From positions 62,001 through 126,000 of the forward strand of contig CABSNM010000001.1 in the NCBI GenBank assembly GCA_902479065.1: DNA of 64,000 nt, given 5' to 3'. The translations under genes were made by a program, and so were the position numbers. This DNA is from an uncultured Collinsella sp. (lineage in GTDB: Bacteria; Actinomycetota; Coriobacteriia; Coriobacteriales; Coriobacteriaceae). The notes beneath the pieces are model-generated. The model did not search any database and had not been told where the DNA came from. It saw nothing but the letters and a program-made list of their open reading frames with translations. Positions 35,290 to 45,296 of the stretch are shown in pieces; position 1 is the stretch's first letter, and each line of letters starts with the position of its first letter.

Positions 35290-36456
35290 CTAGGCAGCCG
35301 GGCAGATCTTCTTGAAGAGCTCGATGACGTCGTCGAGCGTCGCCTCGCGCGGGTTGCCCGGGAAGCAAGCGTCGGCCATGGCGTCCTTGGCCAGAACCTC
35401 GATCTCGTCGGCCTTCATGGCCTCGCAGACGTGCGGAATGTTCACGTCGGCGGAAAGCTGCTTGACGGCGGCGATAGCGGCGTCGGCAGCCTCGTCGGTG
35501 CTCATGCCCGTGGTGTCAACGCCCATGGCAATGGCAACCTTGGCCAGGCGCTCAGCGCAAACCGGCTTGTTGAACTCCATGGCGATCGGCAGCAGCATGG
35601 CGCAAGCGACGCCGTGCGGGGTGTCGTAGTGAGCAGACAGGGTGTGAGCCATGGCGTGGTCGATGCCCAGGCCAACATTGGAGAAGCCCATGCCGGCGAC
35701 ATACTGACCAAGAGCCATGCCCTCACGGCCGGAGCCGGGCTGGCCGGACTTGGCCTCGGCGACGGAGTCGCGCAGGTTCTCGCTGATCAGCTTAATGGCC
35801 TCAAAGTGGAACATGTCGGAAAGCTCCCAGGCGCCCTTGGTGGTGTAGCCCTCGATGGCGTGGGTCAGTGCGTCCATGCCAGTGGAAGCGGTCAGGCCGG
35901 CGGGCATGGAGGCCATCATGTCGGGATCGACGACGGCGACCTCGGGGGCGTCGTTGGTGTCGACGCACACGAACTTGCGGACCTTCTCGGGGTCGGTGAT
36001 GACGTAGTTGATGGTCACCTCGGCGGCGGTACCGGCGGTCGTCGGCACAGCGATGGTGAACACGGCGTGGTTCTTAGTGGGAGCAACGCCCTCGAGGCTG
36101 CGGACATCGGCGAACTCGGGGTTGTTGATGATGATGCCGATGGCCTTAGCAGTGTCCATGGAGGAGCCACCACCGATGGTCACGATAGCGTCAGCCTCGG
36201 CGGCCTTGAAGGCCTCGACGCCGTCCTTGACGTTCTGGATAGTGGGGTTGGGCTTGATCTCGGAGTAGAGGCTCCAAGCGATGCCGGCAGCGTCGAGCTC
36301 GTCGGTCACCTTAGCGGTAACGCCAAACTTGACCAGATCGGGGTCGGAGCAGACGAAGATCTTCTTGTAGCCGCGACGCTGGAGCTCGCCGGGGATCTCC
36401 TTGATGGCGCCGGAACCATGATAAGAGATGGTATTGAGAACGAAACGATTAGCCAT
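35290..36456 (-). CDS. fucO: Iron-containing alcohol dehydrogenase, lactaldehyde reductase (FucO-like)
   Basis: A 388-residue group III iron-dependent dehydrogenase. NAD binding uses GGGSSMDTAKAIGIIINNPEFADVRS and TTAGTAAEVTINYVIT, and the metal is held by DALTHAIEGY and DHAMAHTLSAHYDTPHG. The line-by-line similarity to E. coli FucO, including PNPTI, RSLEG and the C-terminal GNPREATLDD block, suggests lactaldehyde/1,2-propanediol or a similar short-chain alcohol as substrate, which fits fucose or rhamnose use or ethanol formation in the gut. GGGAGG precedes the ATG at 36456. A LacI/CRE-like dyad lies about 100 nt upstream. Monocistronic with a clear terminator. Confidence 0.9.
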   Translation of the reverse strand: MANRFVLNTISYHGSGAIKEIPGELQRRGYKKIFVCSDPDLVKFGVTAKVTDELDAAGIAWSLYSEIKPNPTIQNVKDGVEAFKAAEADAIVTIGGGSSMDTAKAIGIIINNPEFADVRSLEGVAPTKNHAVFTIAVPTTAGTAAEVTINYVITDPEKVRKFVCVDTNDAPEVAVVDPDMMASMPAGLTASTGMDALTHAIEGYTTKGAWELSDMFHFEAIKLISENLRDSVAEAKSGQPGSGREGMALGQYVAGMGFSNVGLGIDHAMAHTLSAHYDTPHGVACAMLLPIAMEFNKPVCAERLAKVAIAMGVDTTGMSTDEAADAAIAAVKQLSADVNIPHVCEAMKADEIEVLAKDAMADACFPGNPREATLDDVIELFKKICPAA

Positions 36457-36555
36457 TGATAGCCTCCCATCGTGTGCGGGGCATCCATTACGCCCCACGC
36501 TATGAGTCCCATCCTAACGCTTTTGAAACAAAAAACGCGCGAGAACGTCAATAGT

Positions 36556-36571
36556 GTTAAAGCGTTTCAAC
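36556..36571. promoter_or_regulatory. LacI/CRE-like dyad upstream of fucO
   Basis: GTTAAAGCGTTTCAAC is an imperfect 16-bp dyad (6 of 8 positions symmetric) centred on CG, the pattern of LacI-family operators and catabolite-response elements. It is about 100 nt before the fucO start, with a second ACGCTTTTGAAAC nearby. Confidence 0.4.
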
Positions 36572-36587
36572 AGATGATGAAAAATAT

Positions 36588-36616
36588 TGCGGCAAAGGGA
36601 CAACCCCTTTGCCGCA
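36588..36616 (-). terminator. Terminator after the YoaK-like gene
   Basis: TGCGGCAAAGGG with CCCTTTGCCGCA and a 5-nt loop, then AATATTTTTC on the minus strand. Confidence 0.75.
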
Positions 36617-36621
36617 TTCGG

Positions 36622-37338
36622 TTACTTTCGGCAGCCCTCTTTCCAAGCCTCGGCCGCAACCTTCCAGCGTAAGCGCAAGTCGCGCTCGCGGTCGATGAAC
36701 ATGATGGCAAACGCGACAAACAGCAGCAAGCTCGCCACGACGATGGCGTGCAGGCCCATGCGCTCAATACACCAGTTGCCCAACACGGCGCCAAACACAA
36801 AGGTAAAGATCACGCCAAAGTACAGCAGGCCGTTTTCCAAAAAGCCGCGCCTGTGGGTGATGATGTAATCGTCCACGTTTTGCAGCGCGTTGCGCAAGTT
36901 GCCGATGCACATGGTCGTAGCGATGCCGTGACCGTGGATCTTGCGGAAGCTCTCAACCTGCATGCCGCAGGCAAACGAGGTGAGGCAGTTGGCGAGCAGG
37001 TTGAAATTGCCGCCCGGGATAAAGCTCACGCCCAGCAAGATGACGGCTTCAAAGAACACCGTTACCTGGCGCCAGTGAATCACGCTGCCAAACCGCTCAT
37101 GCACCAGGTCGGCAAGCATAATGCCCACGGCAAACGACACCACGGGGAAGAAGTAGCGTCCCGCAAGTGCCCAGTTGCCCTCCGAGATGCTCACGCCCAC
37201 GAGCAGGATGTTGCCTGTCTGCGCGTTGGCGAAAACATGATCGCGCCCAATGTACGAATAGACGTCCATAAAGCCACCGGCGAGCGCCAAGATGATGCCC
37301 AGCTCAATAGACTCCGATATCTGTTTGGCACGCTGCAT
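36622..37338 (-). CDS. YoaK-family (DUF1275) membrane protein
   Basis: A 238-residue protein with about six hydrophobic helices. It opens with an amphipathic stretch, then GIILALAGGFMDVYSYIGRDHVFANAQTGN, the signature of the YoaK/DUF1275 family. The middle has the conserved SFACGMQVESFRKIHGHGIATTMCIGNLRN loop. The function of this family is not known; it is sometimes listed with small-molecule transporters. AAGGAGG lies about 10 nt before the ATG at 37338, which is chosen over the frame start at 37500. It is followed by a terminator and is divergent from the YgiQ gene. Confidence 0.87.
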   Translation of the reverse strand: MQRAKQISESIELGIILALAGGFMDVYSYIGRDHVFANAQTGNILLVGVSISEGNWALAGRYFFPVVSFAVGIMLADLVHERFGSVIHWRQVTVFFEAVILLGVSFIPGGNFNLLANCLTSFACGMQVESFRKIHGHGIATTMCIGNLRNALQNVDDYIITHRRGFLENGLLYFGVIFTFVFGAVLGNWCIERMGLHAIVVASLLLFVAFAIMFIDRERDLRLRWKVAAEAWKEGCRK

Positions 37339-37591
37339 CGTCGTGCATCCTCCTTGTTGACGACTCTCTCGTGCGTTGGCGGAAACATAGCCGCCGTTCA
37401 TACTGTAACCCATTGACAACATGGCGTGCGCGCGAGACGGGTTCTCCAACGCGCAGATACACAGTCTGGAAACAAACGGCGGGCGCGGCGACGCTCTCAC
37501 TCACCAGCCCATGTACTCCCCCAGTCTTTTTAGCTCCGTCCCAAAAAGACTGGTTACAATTACGTGCAGCATACAGACACCGGGAGGGATC

Positions 37592-39733
37592 GTGGCAAAA
37601 AAGCCTCAGCACGCTCAGAACAACCAGCGCAGTCAGCAGGGCAAACAGGGCCAGCAGCAAAAGCGCGGCGGCAAGGCGCAGGCCACGGTCGCCCGCACCA
37701 AGCATTCCCAAGCGACGCCCACCCGTCCCTGGCGCCCGGGCCGCGATAAGTTCCTCCCCGTCAGTCGTGCCGACATGGATGCGCGCGGTTGGGACCAGTG
37801 CGACTTTGTCTACATCTGCGGCGACGCCTACGTGGACCATCCCAGCTTTGGCATGGCCATCATCAGCCGCGTCCTCGACGCGCACGGCTACAAGGTGGGC
37901 ATTATCTGCCAACCCGACTGGACTGACCCCGCCAGCATCACGGTGCTCGGCGAGCCGCGTCTGGGCTTTCTCGTCAGTGCCGGCAACATGGATTCCATGG
38001 TCAACCACTATTCGGTGACCAAGCATCGCCGCCACACCGACGCCTATACCCCCGGTGGCGAGGAGGGGCGCCGTCCCAATCGCGCCGTCACGGTCTACGG
38101 CAACCTCATCCGCCAGACGTTTAAGGACGCCCCCATCATTATCGGTGGCATCGAGGCAAGTCTGCGTCGCCTGGCCCACTACGACTACTGGCAGGACAAG
38201 CTCAAGCGCTCGGTGCTGCTCGACTCGGGCGCCGACATCCTCATCTACGGCATGGGCGAGCACGCGATCGTTGAGATCGCCGACGCGCTCGACGCCGGAC
38301 TGCCCGTCGATCAGATTACCTATATCAACGGCACCGTTTACCGCACGGGTTCGCTCGACGAGGTCTATGACTACGACCTGCTGCCCAGCTGGGACGACCT
38401 TGCCGCCGACAAGCTCAACTACGCGCGCAGCTTTAACGTGCAGCAGCAGAATATGGACCCCATCACCGGGCATCGCCTGGTAGAGCCCTACCCCAACAGC
38501 GTCTATGTGGTGCAAAACCCGCCGTCGGCGACACTCACCACCGACGAGATGGACGAGGTGGCCGAACTCCCCTACGCACGCGATTGGCATCCCGACTACG
38601 ACGCAGCGGGCGGCGTGCCGGCCTTTGCCGAGATCAAGTTTTCCATTAGCTCCAACCGCGGATGCTTTGGCGAGTGCTCGTTTTGCGCCCTCACCTTCCA
38701 CCAGGGCCGCGTGCTGCAGATGCGCAGCCACGACTCGATCATGCGCGAGGCCGAGCTGCTCACGCGCGACCCCGAGTTTAAGGGCTACATCAACGACGTG
38801 GGAGGACCGACGGCCAACTTTAGCCGTCCTGCCTGCGACAAGCAGCTCAAGCACGGCGTGTGCAAGAACAAGCGCTGCCTGTGGCCGAGCGTGTGCAAGA
38901 ACATGGTGGTCGACGAGAGCGGCTACACGCAGCTGTTGCGCGACCTGCGCCAGCTGCCGGGCGTCAAAAAGGTCTTCGTGCGTAGCGGCATCCGCTTCGA
39001 CTACACCATGGCCGATGCCTCGGACGAGTTTTTGCGCGAGCTGCTAGAGTACCATGTCTCGGGCCAGCTACGCGTAGCACCCGAGCACGTGAGCGACGCG
39101 GTGCTCTCTGTGATGGGCAAGCCGAGCCGAGCCGTCTACGATGCATTCTGCCGTAAATTTGAACGCTTGAATCGCGAGTATGGACTCAAGCAGTATGTGG
39201 TGCCGTACCTCATCTCGAGCCACCCGGGCTCAACCATGAAGGAAGCCGTGGACCTTGCCGAGGCCGTGCGCGACATGGGCTACATGCCCGAGCAGGTGCA
39301 GGACTTCTACCCCACACCGTCCACCATGTCGACGTGCATGTACTACACCGGCGTGGACCCGCGCACCATGGAGCCGATCTATGTGGCGCGCGACCCGCAC
39401 GAGAAGGCCATGCAACGCGCGCTCATCCAGTATCGCAAGCCCGAGAACTACAAGCTGGTACGCGAGGCGCTGGAAAAGGCCGGGCGCCGCGACCTGATCG
39501 GCTACACCAAGCATTGCCTGATCCGTCCCGTGCCGCCGCGCCCGGGCGAGGCATCGGCCAGCGGCGGACACGGCACTGGCAAGAAGGGCGGCAAGGCCCA
39601 CGGTGGCGCCGCCGGCAAGGGGCCCAAGGGCAGCAAGGGCCACGGCGGCATGTCGCGTGCGCAGAACACCGCCGGTCGCAATCGCGCGGCCCAGGGACGG
39701 CAGGGCGCCAACGGAGGCGGTCGCCGCAACTAG
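37592..39733 (+). CDS. YgiQ-family radical SAM protein
   Basis: A 713-residue protein: an N-terminal basic and Gln-rich tail, a YgiQ N-terminal domain (about 50-270, starting WRPGRDKFLPVSRADMDARGWD), and a radical-SAM core with the CxxxCxxC cluster motif RGCFGECSFCAL near residue 355. The following barrel has DVGGPTANF and VRSGIRFDY. The C-terminal domain ends in a Gly/Lys/Arg-rich tail. Family members are iron-sulfur, SAM-cleaving enzymes of unknown substrate. The start is a GTG at 37592 with GGGAGGG just upstream; longer open frames lack that. It is monocistronic with a strong hairpin after it. Confidence 0.9.
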   Translation: MAKKPQHAQNNQRSQQGKQGQQQKRGGKAQATVARTKHSQATPTRPWRPGRDKFLPVSRADMDARGWDQCDFVYICGDAYVDHPSFGMAIISRVLDAHGYKVGIICQPDWTDPASITVLGEPRLGFLVSAGNMDSMVNHYSVTKHRRHTDAYTPGGEEGRRPNRAVTVYGNLIRQTFKDAPIIIGGIEASLRRLAHYDYWQDKLKRSVLLDSGADILIYGMGEHAIVEIADALDAGLPVDQITYINGTVYRTGSLDEVYDYDLLPSWDDLAADKLNYARSFNVQQQNMDPITGHRLVEPYPNSVYVVQNPPSATLTTDEMDEVAELPYARDWHPDYDAAGGVPAFAEIKFSISSNRGCFGECSFCALTFHQGRVLQMRSHDSIMREAELLTRDPEFKGYINDVGGPTANFSRPACDKQLKHGVCKNKRCLWPSVCKNMVVDESGYTQLLRDLRQLPGVKKVFVRSGIRFDYTMADASDEFLRELLEYHVSGQLRVAPEHVSDAVLSVMGKPSRAVYDAFCRKFERLNREYGLKQYVVPYLISSHPGSTMKEAVDLAEAVRDMGYMPEQVQDFYPTPSTMSTCMYYTGVDPRTMEPIYVARDPHEKAMQRALIQYRKPENYKLVREALEKAGRRDLIGYTKHCLIRPVPPRPGEASASGGHGTGKKGGKAHGGAAGKGPKGSKGHGGMSRAQNTAGRNRAAQGRQGANGGGRRN

Positions 39734-39787
39734 CGCAGCGAGGCGGCATGCCGCCGTTGGCGACACGACACGCCCCACCAATAAAAT

Positions 39788-39830
39788 GCCGCTCGCCGGG
39801 GCGTCGCAGAACGATTCCCCGGCGAGCGGC
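39788..39830. terminator. Bidirectional terminator between YgiQ and PTS genes
   Basis: A 14-bp stem (GCCGCTCGCCGGGG and complement) with a 15-nt loop. Weak T-rich tails exist on both sides (ATTAATATT; TTTTATT), fitting the convergent genes. Confidence 0.75.
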
Positions 39831-39859
39831 CGATTAATATTGTCTATCTCAAAACGTCG

Positions 39860-41230
39860 TTACTTTTTGTCGAAACGACCATAGAGCGCAAACGAGAGCG
39901 CCGCAGAGATAACCCAAGTCAAAGCGATGCAGACGACAATCATGATCAGGTTCATGGGATTGCCGCTTGGATCGGCATAAACGGGCAACGAGGTAATGCC
40001 GGGCATAACAAAGCCGAAGCACTTTGCGCCGAGAACAACGGTAAGCGCACCGCCAATGCCATCCGCGATCATCGCAGCGATAAGCGGAGTCCTGTTAGGA
40101 ACCTGAACGGTAAACAAGGCGGGCTCGGAAATTCCCATAAATGCTGAGAAGGCGCACGTCATTGCAGCGGACTTGAGCTTTTCGTCGGTCATGCGCAGGG
40201 CTGCACCAAAAGACGCACCGCTTTCGGCGAGGTTATGGCAGAAAGAGATCGGGAGCAGATAGTCATACCCAAGCGTTGCGATATTGGAAATCTGGATAGG
40301 GCTCGTTGACTGATGCATGCCGAAGAGCACGATAAGCGGCATAAAGAAGCCCAGCAGAAAACCGGCAACGGGGCCTAACGTCGAGAATAGCCAAACGATA
40401 CCGTTGGCAAGACCAAGACCGCACCAGGCACCAATCGGAGCGAGCACAAACAAGTTGACGGGAATCACGATAGCAAGGGAGAGCGCCGGAACGACAACGA
40501 GCTTAAAAAGATCCGGCACGACTTTGTCGATTGCACGATATACAAAAGACAAGCCAATGACGCCAAAGATAACCGGGAACACGGAATCGGCGTAGCTAAA
40601 AATCGGCACCGTAAAACCGAACAGCGCAAGAGGCGTCTCGCCCGTACCGACAGCGTTGACAATGGTCGGGTACATCAGCGATCCGGCAACACAAAGCGCA
40701 AGCGAACGGTTGACTCGGAACTTATCAGCTGTAGACATTGCCAGCAAAAACGGCAAGAAGTAGAACGGGATATCCGAAATCATATTGAATATCGCAAAGT
40801 CGCCGGCACCCGTGTCGATTCCAAAAGCCGCGATAGCAGCCAGGATGCCCTTTACGATGCCTCCCGCCACCAGTGCGGGAATGATAGCGGAGAAGATGCC
40901 GGTGATGATATCGAATACGCAAGCCGAACCTTTTTGGAGCTCAGGCTGCTCGGCGTCGGCGGAGACCTCGCCACCCATCCTGTCGCCTAGCATGGGCTCC
41001 AATTCGTCATATACCGACCCCACGCTGGCGCCGATGATAACCTGCCACTGCCCGTCTTTAACCTGCGCGCCCAAGGCGCCGTCAAGCGTCTTAAGGGCCT
41101 CCAGGTCTGCCTTGCTATCGTCCTTCAGGTTGAATCTGAGCCTTGTAATGCAGTGCGTTGCCATAACAACGTTATCGGCGCCGCCCACGAGCTCGAGGAC
41201 ACGAGCGGCCAGTTCCTTCTTGTCTGCCAC
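39860..41230 (-). CDS. PTS beta-glucoside-type transporter IIBC component
   Basis: A 456-residue IIBC protein. The IIB domain (1-90) has the phosphorylated Cys in MATHCITRLRFNLKD. The IIC domain (about 105-455) has about ten helices and the loop GISEPALFTVQVPNR typical of the glucose/beta-glucoside family. No IIA domain is attached, so phosphate must come from a separate IIA; the only one in this window is at 55607. The upstream glycosidase stop is 12 nt from the GTG at 41230, which has GGAG 8 nt before it. A GTG at 41239 sits too close for a ribosome-binding site. Together they take up and split beta-glucosides. Confidence 0.92.
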   Translation of the reverse strand: MADKKELAARVLELVGGADNVVMATHCITRLRFNLKDDSKADLEALKTLDGALGAQVKDGQWQVIIGASVGSVYDELEPMLGDRMGGEVSADAEQPELQKGSACVFDIITGIFSAIIPALVAGGIVKGILAAIAAFGIDTGAGDFAIFNMISDIPFYFLPFLLAMSTADKFRVNRSLALCVAGSLMYPTIVNAVGTGETPLALFGFTVPIFSYADSVFPVIFGVIGLSFVYRAIDKVVPDLFKLVVVPALSLAIVIPVNLFVLAPIGAWCGLGLANGIVWLFSTLGPVAGFLLGFFMPLIVLFGMHQSTSPIQISNIATLGYDYLLPISFCHNLAESGASFGAALRMTDEKLKSAAMTCAFSAFMGISEPALFTVQVPNRTPLIAAMIADGIGGALTVVLGAKCFGFVMPGITSLPVYADPSGNPMNLIMIVVCIALTWVISAALSFALYGRFDKK

Positions 41231-41241
41231 AGCAATCACTC

Positions 41242-42834
<1,593 letters not shown>

Positions 42835-42873
42835 TTAAGGCATCGATTCTACCGTTCACCCCTGGAGCACCCC

Positions 42874-43866
42874 ATGGATTCGAATCTCAAACAGCTGCTC
42901 TATACGCATACCGAGACCGAAGAGTGGCATCGCACACATCCGGGAGAGCTCAGCCCGCGATATAACAGGGTGGAAACCACAACCATTAACGGCGAAGAGG
43001 TCTATCTGTTTGATTGGAAAGAAACTCTCGACGAAAACCCCGTGGGCCTTATCAAGGAGTCGCGCTTTACCGATATTCCTCCTCATATCAATCGGGATAT
43101 GGAGCTTAACTACGTGTACGACGGCGTCTGCACGTTTATCGTCAACGGACGGCGACTACTCCTTAAAAAGGGCGACGTGCTCATTTGCAACACCGGCGTA
43201 GTCAGAAGCGTTCCATACGTTAAGGGCGAACATGATATCGTCATTTCGATCGTCTTCAAAAAAGAAATGTTCGATTCGTTGTTCCTGAGCCAGCTACCCG
43301 GCGCGTCACCATTAACGAATCTTCTATTTGATTTTGTGTCCAAAAACCGCGAGGCCCGAAAATATCTCATTCTTCCAGAGGAATACGCCCGACATGCGCG
43401 ACGCCTCATCGAGATGCTCTTTATCGAATATCACTTTAAAGATGCCTATTCCAATGAACTCATGAGGCACCTCGCCGTCAGCCTATTCCTTGTTCTCATT
43501 CGAGGACTGTACCGACGCTCCGCAACTGATAACCAGGCGATCATGTCGGACGAACGCATCGTGTCGATTCTGAATCATATTGAGCGAAGCTACGGCGACT
43601 GCACACTCGAAAGCATTGCGAGCGATACGGGTTATAGCACCAGCTATCTCAGCAGCTTGATCAAGCAAAAAACCGGCAAAACGTTTTCGCAAATCAAGCT
43701 CAACCAGCAGCTCACAGAGGCGGCATATCTTCTCAATAACACCGAGCGCAGCGTGCAGTATGTAGCCCGAAAAGTCGGCATCTCCAACATGTCATTCTTT
43801 TACTCAAAATTTAAAGAAGCATTCGGTGAAACGCCAGGTGCGTTCAGGACGCATCGGTCTAATTAA
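42874..43866 (+). CDS. AraC-family transcriptional regulator
   Basis: A 330-residue regulator with an N-terminal cupin-like sugar-sensing half (about 50-130) and a C-terminal pair of helix-turn-helix motifs (about 230-328: IASDTGYSTSYLSSLIKQKTGKTFSQIKLN and VARKVGISNMSFFYSKFKEAFGETPGAFR). The gene is divergent from the GH1/PTS pair, so control of beta-glucoside uptake is the obvious hypothesis. A GGAG motif stands 7 nt before the ATG. The codon mix is more AT-rich than that of neighbours, as is the whole bgl cluster. The gene ends 8 nt from the convergent CPBP gene. Confidence 0.9.
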   Translation: MDSNLKQLLYTHTETEEWHRTHPGELSPRYNRVETTTINGEEVYLFDWKETLDENPVGLIKESRFTDIPPHINRDMELNYVYDGVCTFIVNGRRLLLKKGDVLICNTGVVRSVPYVKGEHDIVISIVFKKEMFDSLFLSQLPGASPLTNLLFDFVSKNREARKYLILPEEYARHARRLIEMLFIEYHFKDAYSNELMRHLAVSLFLVLIRGLYRRSATDNQAIMSDERIVSILNHIERSYGDCTLESIASDTGYSTSYLSSLIKQKTGKTFSQIKLNQQLTEAAYLLNNTERSVQYVARKVGISNMSFFYSKFKEAFGETPGAFRTHRSN

Positions 43867-43874
43867 AGGCGTTA

Positions 43875-44789
43875 TTACTCAGACCGATCAGCTTCGCGCG
43901 ACACGGGAATGCACAATCGAAGCAGCGAGCGCATCGCCTCTACCAGCACAAAGCCGACGATGGCAACCGTGACCGCCACGTCGAACGGCGTGTTCACAAA
44001 CCAGAGCAACGTCATGAGATACGACCCGGCATTAAAGGCAAAGTGCAGCAGGATCGTGTAACGGAGCTTTCCAGTGGTCACGAGCACCCAGCCAAAAATG
44101 AGGCCGGCGGCACCCGCATAGCAGCCCTGCACCCAATTCATGTGCATAAAACCGAAGATTGCCGCCTGCAGCACAATCGCCGCGGCGATACCCCACGTGC
44201 TTGGGGCCGCCCAGGGCACCATGGCTCCGTCCTGCGCGCTCGCACGACGCCGGCGCTTCCAAAGTGGGCGGCACTGTGGATTAAACGCACGCAGTGAGAA
44301 CTCAAAGATGACGCCGCGAGCCAGGAGCTCTTCGCAAAATGGCGCGCCAATCACCGTGGTCAGAACGGCCAGATAGCTCGTGTCGCCCATGCCTGTTTCC
44401 TCGACGAGCTCGCCATAGTCTGCCGCAACCTCGGGCAGCAGCGACAGCACGCCGTCGCATAGGTAGCTAATGACCACCTGCATGGACAGGCCGATCACGA
44501 CAACGCAGACGATGCGCTTCCATACCGCGCCTGCTCCCCCACCGAGCGGGCGCTCGCCTTGCCGGCGCGCCATGAAGGAGCGGGGCCACAGATAGCGCCA
44601 CCACAGCAGCGCCATAAAAAACGACGCCGTCTGAGCGGCGGCCTGGAACCATTGGATATCGAGATTGTCGATCGGATAGCCCGTCAGCACCGATACGGCA
44701 TCGAGAACTGAAAACAGAACCACGCTCAGGGCTATATCGGCAGCAACAACGCCAAAACAGGCAAGCGCCCAAATCATCGCATTGAGCAT
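43875..44789 (-). CDS. CPBP-family intramembrane protease
   Basis: A 304-residue membrane protein with about eight hydrophobic spans. The CPBP (Abi) active-site pattern is present: the EE pair in FCEELLARG (about 155), the His of FGFMHMNW (about 212) and the HFAFN motif (about 255). These glutamate-type proteases process membrane proteins; in bacteria some give bacteriocin immunity and others have unknown targets. GAGGAGG directly precedes the ATG at 44789. It is downstream of a 58-bp hairpin element and of the solitary antitoxin gene. No bacteriocin gene is nearby. Confidence 0.85.
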   Translation of the reverse strand: MLNAMIWALACFGVVAADIALSVVLFSVLDAVSVLTGYPIDNLDIQWFQAAAQTASFFMALLWWRYLWPRSFMARRQGERPLGGGAGAVWKRIVCVVVIGLSMQVVISYLCDGVLSLLPEVAADYGELVEETGMGDTSYLAVLTTVIGAPFCEELLARGVIFEFSLRAFNPQCRPLWKRRRRASAQDGAMVPWAAPSTWGIAAAIVLQAAIFGFMHMNWVQGCYAGAAGLIFGWVLVTTGKLRYTILLHFAFNAGSYLMTLLWFVNTPFDVAVTVAIVGFVLVEAMRSLLRLCIPVSREADRSE

Positions 44790-44806
44790 GCCAACCTCCT
44801 CAAAAC

Positions 44807-44864
44807 CCGGCACTTAGGGACGTTCCTTAACTGCCGGCAGAAAAGGAACGTCCCCAAGTGCCGG
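44807..44864. repeat. 58-bp REP-like hairpin
   Basis: The left arm holds ACTTAGGGACGTTCCTT, and the right arm is its near-perfect inverse. The outer bases CCGGC/GCCGG continue the pairing, and the inner loop repeats CTGCCGGCAG. A partial relative lies at 56338-56365. Confidence 0.8.
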
Positions 44865-44877
44865 CAGTTTGGGACAG

Positions 44878-45081
44878 TCATTGTTGATGAGAATCGGGCG
44901 CAGCGCCAAAAGCCCCGCTGGGCGAAATGTCGAACGGAAAGGTGCCGCAGCGATTGAAGGCGGCGATGAACATGCGGATGGCGTTGGACGGCGTGGTGCC
45001 CACGAGCTGGGTTGCCGCCGCGAAGGCTGCCTTTTCCTCGGGCAAGACCTTCGCGACTACGGGGGTCATGTGTTCTGCCAT
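44878..45081 (-). CDS. RelB/DinJ-family antitoxin, no toxin visible
   Basis: A 67-residue protein. After a short N-terminus, residues 25-55 have the ribbon-helix-helix C-terminal pattern LVGTTPSNAIRMFIAAFNRCGTFPFDI, close to the signature of DinJ/RelB antitoxins. A toxin (YafQ/RelE type) should follow in the same transcript, but the next gene is the CPBP protease and no small reading frame with toxin features exists between 44790 and 44877, nor upstream. AAGGAAG sits 5 nt before the ATG at 45081, fixing the start. An AT-rich operator-like dyad lies about 115 nt upstream. So it is either a remnant, an orphan, or a partner of a toxin elsewhere. Confidence 0.75.
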   Translation of the reverse strand: MAEHMTPVVAKVLPEEKAAFAAATQLVGTTPSNAIRMFIAAFNRCGTFPFDISPSGAFGAAPDSHQQ

Positions 45082-45195
45082 GGCGCTTCCTTTTTGAAAC
45101 GACGGTAGTGCGGATAGATGCGGGCCACGCGGCTGGGCGACGGGCTGTGAAGGCAACCCGATTGGCCCGCATCCGGAGTTTGTTTCTACGGCGTT

Positions 45196-45224
45196 GGTAT
45201 TACTTGGTAATCCTAAGTATTACC
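45196..45224 (-). promoter_or_regulatory. Operator-like dyad upstream of the antitoxin gene
   Basis: A 29-bp AT-rich near-palindrome that starts GGTATTACTTGG and ends TAAGTATTACC. It lies about 115 nt before the DinJ-like start, in the promoter zone; antitoxins of this family repress their own promoters at such sites. Confidence 0.5.
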
Positions 45225-45296
45225 CCGCAGATAGAATACCACACCCGACCCCATGGGGACGGAGGAAAACGAATCATTTTGTTGCTGAGTTAGTAT

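Noticed and set aside
35170..36459. 429-codon plus-strand frame opposite fucO
   Set aside because: FucO is clear on the minus strand; the plus product is a Gly/Val/His-rich artefact.
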